13,394 nucleotides of DNA from CBFGTJ01 sp965651815. GTDB taxonomy: Bacteria > Actinomycetota > Acidimicrobiia > Acidimicrobiales > Microtrichaceae. The translations under genes were made by a program, and so were the position numbers. The number at the start of each line of letters is the position of its first letter. Position 1 is the stretch's first letter. Of the stretch, positions 7,192-13,246 are shown in pieces. Location: positions 1-13,394 of the forward strand of contig CBFGTJ010000079.1 of NCBI GenBank assembly GCA_965651815.1, given 5' to 3'. The notes under the pieces were generated by a model that made no database searches, was not told the origin of the DNA, and saw nothing but the letters and a program-made list of their open reading frames with translations.

Positions 7192-8025
7192 TCACGCGGT
7201 CGCGACCGCGCACCAGAACGGCCAGTCCTCGTTGAAGCGCACGTCCGAGAACCCCGCGGTGCGCAGCATCGCGTCGATCTCGGCCCTGCTGTAGCGCTTC
7301 TCCAGGCGGGTGCCGAACCGGTCGAGGGCGTCGGTCTGCATGACGTAGAAGGGCTGGTCCCGATAGCTCGACAGCGGCACCCTGCCGACGTCGCGCCCGG
7401 AGCGCTCGAGCACCTTCGCGAGCCGGGCGAGCGGCCAGTACACGGTCGCGGCGATGCACCGGGTGACGAGGAGGCGGGGGCGGTGGGGCAGGCGGGCGAT
7501 CACCCGGCGACCGGCGTCGCTGGCGCGCCAGAGCGCCCGGAACCAGCCCGGCCGGTTGTCGAACGAGTAGTAGAGGTACACGAGGAACGGCGCGCCCGGC
7601 CGCAGCACGCGGCGGACGTCGCGCAGCGCACCCTCGGTGTCGGGCAGGTGGTGCAGCACGCCGAGCGAGAACGCGAAGTCGACCGAGTCGTCGGCGAGCG
7701 GGAGCTCCACGGCGCTGCCCTGGAGCAGCGAGCCCGGCGGGAGGCGGCGCGCCGCGACCTCGAGCGCGGAGCGTGCCGCATCGAGCGCGACCACCTCGTA
7801 CCCGCGGGCGCGCACCCGGTCGGACCACCGGCCGCTGCCGCACCCGACGTCGAGACCCGTCGCACCCGCGGGAAGGTCGTCCCAGGGGAACGAGGAGAAG
7901 TAGCGGTCGAACGAGCGCTGGATCGACTCGGGGTCGCGGTCCTCCTGGTCGTAGACCGACCACTCGAACCCGAAGCCCTCGACGGTGTCCTCGTCGTAGC
8001 TGCGTCCTGCCCCGCTCGCCCCCAT
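7192..8025 (-). CDS. Class I SAM-dependent methyltransferase
   Basis: A 277-residue protein with the Rossmann-type methyltransferase fold. Motif I is GLDVGCGSG (57-65), the acidic residue that binds the SAM ribose is in VVALDAARS (D82), and motif IV/post-I is visible as DFAFSLGVLHHLPDT (116-130) and RDVRRVLRPGAPFLV (135-149), all typical of the Methyltransf_11/25 group. The C-terminal half (about 180-277) is specific to its subfamily and probably holds the acceptor site. The acceptor cannot be read from sequence; position between an envelope permease and an amidotransferase suggests a sugar, lipid carrier or small carboxylate. The start is ATG 8025: the frame remains open to 8343, but the upstream part is antisense-quality sequence lying inside the permease gene. 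A good Shine-Dalgarno (GGAGGAA) sits about 38 bases upstream, too far to serve this ATG. Confidence 0.9.
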   Translation of the reverse strand: MGASGAGRSYDEDTVEGFGFEWSVYDQEDRDPESIQRSFDRYFSSFPWDDLPAGATGLDVGCGSGRWSDRVRARGYEVVALDAARSALEVAARRLPPGSLLQGSAVELPLADDSVDFAFSLGVLHHLPDTEGALRDVRRVLRPGAPFLVYLYYSFDNRPGWFRALWRASDAGRRVIARLPHRPRLLVTRCIAATVYWPLARLAKVLERSGRDVGRVPLSSYRDQPFYVMQTDALDRFGTRLEKRYSRAEIDAMLRTAGFSDVRFNEDWPFWCAVATA

Positions 8026-8074
8026 CGGGTGTGCAGCGTACGGGACGCCGCCCGCGCTTCCTCCCACGGCCTGC

Positions 8075-10717
8075 TCAGACGGAGCGGAGCGCGTCGAGGG
8101 TCTCACCCCTGGACACGTACCACGCCAGGGGGATCGCGGCGAGCACGCCGGAGAGCACCCCCACCACCGCGATGACGACGAGGAGCCCGGGCGGCGGGTG
8201 GAAGTCGAGCGGCGCGACGGAGCCCGCCCCGAGGGCCCGGACGAGCGGCAGCGACAGCGCGAGGCCGAGCAGGAGGCCCAGCGCGGTGCCGAACGCCGCG
8301 ACGAGCGCGGACTCGCCGACGACCATCCGACGCACCTGGCCACGGGTCATGCCGAGGGCCCGCATGATCCCCAGCTCGCGGCGCCGCTCGAGGATCGACA
8401 GCGACAACGTGTTCGCGATCCCGGTGAGGGCGACGACGACCGCGAGGCCGAGCAGGCCGTAGACGACCGCCAGCAGCGTCTCCAGCGGCGCGGTGCGCGA
8501 CTCGACGTACTCCGGCAGGTCCTCCACGGCGAGGTTCGGGTACCCCTCCACCACCGACTCGAGCTCGGCCCGGACCCGGTCACCGCGGACCTGCGCGCCG
8601 GGGTCGGTCCGCACGAGCACGACGGCGTCGTAGTTGAAGGTCGGCAGCAGGTGCGCCTCGAACGTCGACCGGTCCAGGAGGAGCCCGGCCTGGGCGAAGT
8701 CGTGCTCGACCGTGGCGACCAGCTCCAGGTCCCGTGCGCCGCCGCGGGGGAAGTGGAACCGGACGCGGTCCCCGAGCGACCACCCGCGTGCGTCCGCGAC
8801 GGAGGCGGTCGCGGCGAAGGCCCCGTCGCCGACGCGTGCCAGCGAGCCGTGGACCGCGCCGACCTCGACCACCTCGGGGAAGGTGGCAGGGTCGATGCCG
8901 AGCGCGAGCAGGTCCGCGCCGTCCGGAGGTCCCTGGGGGCCGTCGGGGGTGCCAGTGGCACCGTCCGGTCCCGCCGCGGCGTCGCGGTCCACGATCCTCA
9001 CCGGCCCGAGCCGCACCGGGCTCACCGTCTCGACGCCGTCGATCCCCGCGACCTGCTCCCGTTGGGCGTCGGTGACCCCGACGCCGGTCGCGAAGCTGGA
9101 CGTGCGGATCACGTAGTCGGCCCTCACCCGCTGCTGCACGGCGATCTCGGTGCTCGCCCGCACGGAGTTCGCGAGGACCGCGACCAGGACGACGAGCGCC
9201 ACGCCGATGGTGAGCGACAGCGCGGCCACCGCGGTGCGCCTGGGGTTCCGGCCGGCGTGGTCCGCGGCGAGCCGGGCACCGAGCGCGCCTGCCGCGGCGA
9301 ACGGGAGCGCGAGCACCCGGGTCACCGGGGCGACCGCCACCGGTGCCAGCCCGGCCGCGCCGAGGGCGACCAGCGCGGCACCCACGCCGACGGGCAGCAA
9401 CGGACGGTCGACCGCCCCCAGCCACCCCGTCGCGATCGCCGCGACGCCCGAGGTGGCCGCGGCGACGGCCCACCAGGCCCGGCGGCCTCCGCCGAGGGCG
9501 GGAGGTTCGTCGGGCTCGTCGATGATCGCCGCCGGCGGCACCGCGCTCGAGCGCCACGCCGGCACCAGCGCCGCGACGACGGTCACCGCCACCCCCACCG
9601 CCACGGCGACGAGCGCGCTGGCCGGCGACACCGGCGGCCGTCCGGGCGGGACCGAGAAGAAGCGCCCGACGAACGAGGTCACGACCGTCGCGAGCGCGAC
9701 CCCGCCCGCGAACCCGACGAGCGACGCGACGAGCCCGAGCCCCACCTCCTCGGCCAGCGTCCGCATGACGCCCTGGCGCCGCAGGGCGCCGACCGCCCGC
9801 ATGAGCGCGTGCTCGCGCGCCTGCTGGGTGACGAGGATCGAGAAGGTGTTGTGGACCACGAACCAGGCGACGACCACCGCGATGACGCCGAACACCGCGA
9901 CGAACCCGGCGGTGAGGTCCGCGTACCAGGCGAGCGACCGGGCACGTTGCCGGGCGTACGCGTCGCCGCCCACGACCTCGAGGTCCGGGACCCGGTCCCG
10001 GATGCGGTCCTCCAGGACCGGACCGGGGAGCGAGCCGTCCGAGGACACCGCGACGTAGCTGTAGGCCCCGGGCACCTGCGCGAAGCGCTGCGCGACCGCG
10101 GTGGTGAGCAGGACCGTCGGCGGGTCCGACCGGGGCTCCGCCGTGCCCGACCGCATCAGGCCGACGAGGGTGAAGGTCTCCCGGCCGTCCGGACCGATGA
10201 CGGTCAGGGGTCGTCCCACCCGGTAGCCGACCTCCCCGGCGGTGCCCACGTCGAGGACGGCCTCGCCGTCGGCCTCCGGTGGCCGCCCCTCGACGATCGC
10301 CCCGCGCTGCAGCGGACCGCCGGTCCAGTTGAGCACCACGGTCGGTGGACGGCGGTTCGGCAGCCCACCTCGGTGCCCGAACACGTGCACCGACGCCGAC
10401 TCGACCACACCCGCCGCGTCGGCGACGCCCTCCACCGCGAGCACGCGCTCCACGACGGCCTCGTCCACCGGCTCCCGCAGCTCCTGGCCGAACGCCGCCT
10501 GCTGCACGTTCGGTGACTGCACCACCGCGTCGTAGCGGGCGAACGAGGAGCCGACGTGGGAGTCGACGGAGTCCGCCAGCACCGAGGACAGGACGTGGGT
10601 GCCGGAGAGGAACGCGACGCCGAGCGCGATCGCGAGGGACGTCGTCACCAGGCGCCGCTTGCGCATCCACAGGCCCCGCACCGCGAGTCGCAGCACCTCA
10701 GCCACCGCCCTCGTCAC
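8075..10717 (-). CDS. FtsX/MacB-type ABC transporter permease with two FtsX modules; no ATPase gene adjacent
   Basis: An 880-residue permease of the 10-helix kind. Module 1: helix 24-46, extracytoplasmic MacB-like domain about 47-265, helices 268-292, 325-350 and 365-388. Two linking helices lie at about 414-470. Module 2: helix 496-518, second extracytoplasmic domain about 519-745, helices 746-776, 800-826 and 844-866. Both cytoplasmic coupling segments are recognisable, REHALMRAVGALRRQG (301-316) and RRRELGIMRALGMTRGQ (778-794); these normally contact the ATPase. Family members move lipids or lipoproteins between membranes, or pass force to periplasmic proteins. The usual LolD-like ATPase gene is missing: upstream is a divergent aminotransferase, downstream a methyltransferase. 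A Gly/Pro/Asp-rich insert lies at 583-602. The start is uncertain: GTG 10717 gives 880 residues, but GTG 10696 (VLRLAVRGLWMRKRR...) matches the usual N-terminus better. Confidence 0.92.
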   Translation of the reverse strand: MTRAVAEVLRLAVRGLWMRKRRLVTTSLAIALGVAFLSGTHVLSSVLADSVDSHVGSSFARYDAVVQSPNVQQAAFGQELREPVDEAVVERVLAVEGVADAAGVVESASVHVFGHRGGLPNRRPPTVVLNWTGGPLQRGAIVEGRPPEADGEAVLDVGTAGEVGYRVGRPLTVIGPDGRETFTLVGLMRSGTAEPRSDPPTVLLTTAVAQRFAQVPGAYSYVAVSSDGSLPGPVLEDRIRDRVPDLEVVGGDAYARQRARSLAWYADLTAGFVAVFGVIAVVVAWFVVHNTFSILVTQQAREHALMRAVGALRRQGVMRTLAEEVGLGLVASLVGFAGGVALATVVTSFVGRFFSVPPGRPPVSPASALVAVAVGVAVTVVAALVPAWRSSAVPPAAIIDEPDEPPALGGGRRAWWAVAAATSGVAAIATGWLGAVDRPLLPVGVGAALVALGAAGLAPVAVAPVTRVLALPFAAAGALGARLAADHAGRNPRRTAVAALSLTIGVALVVLVAVLANSVRASTEIAVQQRVRADYVIRTSSFATGVGVTDAQREQVAGIDGVETVSPVRLGPVRIVDRDAAAGPDGATGTPDGPQGPPDGADLLALGIDPATFPEVVEVGAVHGSLARVGDGAFAATASVADARGWSLGDRVRFHFPRGGARDLELVATVEHDFAQAGLLLDRSTFEAHLLPTFNYDAVVLVRTDPGAQVRGDRVRAELESVVEGYPNLAVEDLPEYVESRTAPLETLLAVVYGLLGLAVVVALTGIANTLSLSILERRRELGIMRALGMTRGQVRRMVVGESALVAAFGTALGLLLGLALSLPLVRALGAGSVAPLDFHPPPGLLVVIAVVGVLSGVLAAIPLAWYVSRGETLDALRSV

Positions 10718-10727
10718 CGAGCGTCAT
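10698..10727 (-). CDS. Nine-codon mini-ORF overlapping the permease start
   Basis: ATG at 10727 opens MTLGDEGGG followed by TGA at 10700-10698. It has the best ribosome binding site in the area, GAGGGGG about seven bases upstream, whereas the permease GTG at 10717 is about 17 bases from it. The TGA overlaps by position with the alternative permease GTG at 10696 (TGAGGTG), an arrangement suited to termination and re-initiation. It may be a leader peptide or simply the last codons of a lost ATPase gene. Confidence 0.3.
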   Translation of the reverse strand: MTLGDEGGG

Positions 10728-10751
10728 GTCGTCGCCCCCTCGGAGCGGCGC

Positions 10752-10757
10752 AGCGTA
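10752..10757 (-). promoter_or_regulatory. Possible -10 box for the permease-methyltransferase-amidotransferase unit
   Basis: TACGCT read leftward matches TANNNT and lies 24 bases upstream of the mini-ORF ATG, 34 upstream of the permease GTG. No convincing -35 hexamer is visible, so support is weak. Confidence 0.22.
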
Positions 10758-10782
10758 CTTCGCTTCGGGGCGACCCTCGTCG

Positions 10783-10796
10783 TCCGGCGCGCCGGA
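10783..10796. promoter_or_regulatory. 14-bp perfect palindrome between divergent genes, possible operator
   Basis: TCCGGCGCGCCGGA is a perfect palindrome midway in the 10718-10898 divergent intergenic region, between the possible leftward -10 box (10752-10757) and a possible rightward TAACGT box (10822-10827). Overlapping it, ACCCTC (10773-10778) and GAGGGT (10795-10800) form a second inverted pair. GC-rich DNA makes such palindromes fairly common, so only the position argues for function. Confidence 0.25.
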
Positions 10797-10898
10797 GGGT
10801 GGGACCGGGGCCGCGGGGGCGTAACGTCGTGGTGAGTCGAGCTGGCGGCGGGCGGAACGGGGGAACGGGTGCGATCAGCGCGAGGTGACCTGCGGCGG

Positions 10899-12017
10899 GT
10901 GACGCTCAACGCCCCGGTCGGCGCGTTCGGGCTGCCGGAGCGGCTGCCGCCCACCGACGACGACGCGGTGCAACTCCGCCGGGCGACGACCGCCCGCCTG
11001 CACGCGCTGCTCGGCGGTCCGCCGGGGGTGGAGCTGACCTCGTCGTGCACCCACGCGATGGAGGCGGCCGCGGTGGTGCTCGGCGTCGGGCCCGGCGACG
11101 AGGTGGTCGTGCCCGCGTTCACCTTCCCCTCGACCGCCAACGCGTTCCTGCTGGGCGGTGCGACGATCCGCTTCGCGGACGTCGACCCGGCCACCGGCAA
11201 CGTCGACCCGGCCAGCGTCGAACGGGTCAGCGGACCGCGCACCAAGGTGGTGGTGTGCACCCACTACGGGGGCGTCGCCTGCGACGTGGACGCCCTCGGC
11301 CGCCTCTGCCGGGACGGCGGCTGGCACCTCGTGGAGGACGCGGCGCACGGGATCTTCGCCACCTACCGGGGGACCCCCCTCGGCCGGTTCGGCACCTTCG
11401 CGGCGCTCAGCTTCCACCGCACCAAGAACGTGTCGTCCATCGATGGCGGCGCGCTGGTCGTGAACTCCCCGGAGCTCGTCGAGCCGTCGCTGGTCGCCAT
11501 CGACAAGGGGACCAACCGCGCCGCCTTCGACGAGGGTCGGGTCACCAGCTACGAGTGGTGCGGACCCGGCTCGGCGTGGCGCATGCCCGACCCGATGGTG
11601 CAGCTCCTCGCGGCACAGCTGGAGCAGGCCGACGGGATGCAGCGCGTGCGGCACCACGTGTGGGGCCGCTACCACCGCGAGCTGGCCGACTGGGCGGGCG
11701 AGCTCGGCGCCGCGCTGCCGGTGGTGCCGGACGGGTGCGAGCACCCCGCCCACCTGTACTGGCTCGTGCTGCCCGCCGGCGTGGACCGGGCCGACTTCGT
11801 GCAGCACTGCGGCGAGCGGGGGGTGCAGGTCGCGCGCCACTACGGCTCGCTGCCCGACAGCACCTACGGCCGCCGGATCCGCCACCCCGACGACGACTGC
11901 CCCGCCGCCGCGGTGCTCGGCGAGCAGCTCGTGCGGCTGCCGCTGCACCACCTGCTCACCGACGACGACGTCGACCGCGTGGTCGCCGCGGTGACCTCGT
12001 TCCGCCCCAGCCCCTGA
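10899..12017 (+). CDS. DegT/DnrJ/EryC1 sugar aminotransferase, WecE/RffA-like
   Basis: A 372-residue PLP enzyme of the sugar aminotransferase family, which puts an amino group from glutamate on a nucleotide-linked keto sugar. It resembles WecE/RffA (dTDP-4-dehydro-6-deoxyglucose transaminase) along its length: SSCTHAMEAAAVVLG near the N-terminus, PAFTFPSTANAF, HYGGVACDVDAL, EDAAHGIFATYRG, SFHRTKN with the PLP lysine K176, DKGTNRAAFDEG, and the C-terminal LVRLPLHHLLT. Start: GTG 10899 (VTLNAPVGAFG, aligning with the MIPFNAP start known for RffA) has GAGGTGA ten bases upstream. GTG 10869 would add ten unmatched residues. The first 30 residues look shorter than in enterobacterial RffA, where a SGKLCGDGG-like segment stands. 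The product is probably a 4-amino-4,6-dideoxyhexose for the surface glycan. No rmlA/rmlB or acetyltransferase gene is in view. Exact substrate and C3/C4 position are inferred. Confidence 0.9.
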   Translation: MTLNAPVGAFGLPERLPPTDDDAVQLRRATTARLHALLGGPPGVELTSSCTHAMEAAAVVLGVGPGDEVVVPAFTFPSTANAFLLGGATIRFADVDPATGNVDPASVERVSGPRTKVVVCTHYGGVACDVDALGRLCRDGGWHLVEDAAHGIFATYRGTPLGRFGTFAALSFHRTKNVSSIDGGALVVNSPELVEPSLVAIDKGTNRAAFDEGRVTSYEWCGPGSAWRMPDPMVQLLAAQLEQADGMQRVRHHVWGRYHRELADWAGELGAALPVVPDGCEHPAHLYWLVLPAGVDRADFVQHCGERGVQVARHYGSLPDSTYGRRIRHPDDDCPAAAVLGEQLVRLPLHHLLTDDDVDRVVAAVTSFRPSP

Positions 12018-12046
12018 CCGCGGGTTGAGCGGGATTCACCTTCCTG

Positions 12047-12075
12047 TGGGCACGGGACGTGACGCCCGGTACACT
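12047..12075 (+). promoter_or_regulatory. Probable promoter of the Rieske oxygenase gene
   Basis: TGGGCA (12047-12052), a 17-base spacer, and TACACT (12070-12075) give a reasonable sigma-A promoter in the 114-base gap after the aminotransferase gene. Transcription would start near 12082, leaving a leader of about 50 bases that contains a hairpin and the ribosome binding site GAGGGGGAG (12118-12126). It implies the oxygenase is expressed separately from the aminotransferase. Confidence 0.45.
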
Positions 12076-12090
12076 TCGGTGCTTGGCGGT

Positions 12091-12106
12091 GTCCCGCGCT
12101 CGGGAC
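12091..12106 (+). promoter_or_regulatory. Small hairpin in the leader of the Rieske gene
   Basis: GTCCCG, a CGCT loop and CGGGAC make a perfect 6-bp GC-rich stem, placed between the predicted transcript start and the ribosome binding site 12 bases downstream. No T-run follows, so it is not an obvious terminator. It may stabilise the message or modulate translation. Confidence 0.3.
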
Positions 12107-12131
12107 GGGGCGATGACGAGGGGGAGACTCC

Positions 12132-13190
12132 ATGCGTGAGTATCCGATGCCGATGCCGTTCGGCTGGTTCCAGGTGGCCTGGAGCGACGAGGTGCCGAAG
12201 GGCGAGGCGAAGCCACTCTTCTTCTTCGACCGTCACCTGGTCGCGTGGCGGGACGACGACGGCCAGGCCCACGTCTGGGACGCCTTCTGCCCCCACATGG
12301 GCGCCCACCTCGGCGTGCGCGCCAAGATCGAGGGCTGCGAGGTCGTCTGCCCGCTGCACGGGTGGCGCTACGACGCCGAGGGCACCTGCATCGACATCCC
12401 GTACTCCAACCGGATCAACAAGCAGGCGAAGGTCGGCACGTACCCGGTCATCGAGCGCAACGGCCTGCTCATGGTCTGGTACCACCCCGAGGGCGAGGCC
12501 CCGTCGTGGGACATCCCCGAGCTGCCCGAGTTCGGTGAGGCGGGCGGCTTCTCCGAGGTGTTCCGCCGGGAGTACTCGCTGAACTGCCACTGGCAGGAGA
12601 TCGCCGAGACCCAGGTCGACGCGGCCCACATCCAGGCCCACCTGGTCGAGTACCAGATCATGATGAACGGCGGCGAGAAGCCCGAGCACGTGCCGATGCC
12701 GCAGGTCGACTCCTACGAGACCGACGGGCCCGTCGCCAGGGTCCGCATCGCCCAGGACTTCCCGACCCCGAAGGGCGCGGTCACCGGCCGGATCGACACC
12801 GACGTGTGGGGCCCGGGCTTCGCTGCCACCTGGTTCACCGGGCTGGTCGACACGCTGCTGCTCGGCTGCGCGACGCCGACCGGGCCCGGCAGCTGCGACC
12901 TGCGGTACAGCTTCGTCGTCCGCCAGACCGGCGACGCCGCGTCGACCACCTCGCTGGGCGAGGCGTTCATCCGCGAGATCCACGAGCGCACCGTCGAGGA
13001 CGTCGAGGTGTGGGAGGCCAAGGCGTACGTGCAGAAGCCGGCACTCGCGCACGGTGACGGGCCGATCATGCAGTACCGCCGCTGGTGCGAGCAGTTCTAC
13101 GCCGAGGGCGTCGACAAGTCGAAGGCGACGTGGGTCCCCTCGGCCGAAACGGCGAAGCAGGCCGCCGCGAACGCCGTCCCCTGGAGCTGA
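12132..13190 (+). CDS. Rieske non-heme iron oxygenase, oxygenase component, KshA-like
   Basis: A 352-residue oxygenase component that would take electrons from a separate reductase and hydroxylate or cleave a hydrophobic substrate using O2. The N-terminal Rieske domain has the full [2Fe-2S] motif C53-X-H55-X17-C73-X2-H76. The catalytic domain carries E159-X3-D163-X2-H166-X3-H170 for mononuclear iron; the last spacing is one residue shorter than the usual X4-5. The C-terminal segment KPALAHGDGPIMQYRRW, followed by CEQFY, closely matches KshA (3-ketosteroid 9-alpha-hydroxylase), with D309 as the likely third iron ligand. KshA proteins are about 380 residues, so this is slightly short. ATG 12132 has GAGGGGGAG five bases upstream. 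No ferredoxin reductase (KshB) or steroid gene is in view, so a steroid substrate is only one option; other hydrophobic rings are possible. Confidence 0.93.
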   Translation: MREYPMPMPFGWFQVAWSDEVPKGEAKPLFFFDRHLVAWRDDDGQAHVWDAFCPHMGAHLGVRAKIEGCEVVCPLHGWRYDAEGTCIDIPYSNRINKQAKVGTYPVIERNGLLMVWYHPEGEAPSWDIPELPEFGEAGGFSEVFRREYSLNCHWQEIAETQVDAAHIQAHLVEYQIMMNGGEKPEHVPMPQVDSYETDGPVARVRIAQDFPTPKGAVTGRIDTDVWGPGFAATWFTGLVDTLLLGCATPTGPGSCDLRYSFVVRQTGDAASTTSLGEAFIREIHERTVEDVEVWEAKAYVQKPALAHGDGPIMQYRRWCEQFYAEGVDKSKATWVPSAETAKQAAANAVPWS

Positions 13191-13246
13191 ACCCACCGGC
13201 CCCCGCACCGGGCGCCGCGCCGGGTTCGGTCGTCGGCACGAGTGCG

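Noticed and set aside
6205..8175. 656-codon rightward open frame opposite the amidotransferase and methyltransferase
   Set aside because: Arg/His/Gly/Val-rich shadow with no domain, a common artefact in GC-rich DNA.
8026..8343. N-terminal extension of the methyltransferase
   Set aside because: Ser/Arg-rich, overlaps the 3' end of the permease gene on the same strand, and is not part of the methyltransferase fold.
8198..10516. 772-codon rightward open frame opposite the permease
   Set aside because: Composition is dominated by Arg, Asp, Gly and His; shadow of a clear FtsX-type permease.
10822..10827. TAACGT as a -10 box for the aminotransferase
   Set aside because: Fits TANNNT but no -35 hexamer is visible and the spacing to the start is long; not strong enough to list as a feature.
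10869..10898. Earlier GTG start of the aminotransferase
   Set aside because: It adds ten residues without a family match and has a ribosome binding site only four bases away; GTG 10899 has GAGGTGA at ten bases and aligns with the usual N-terminus.
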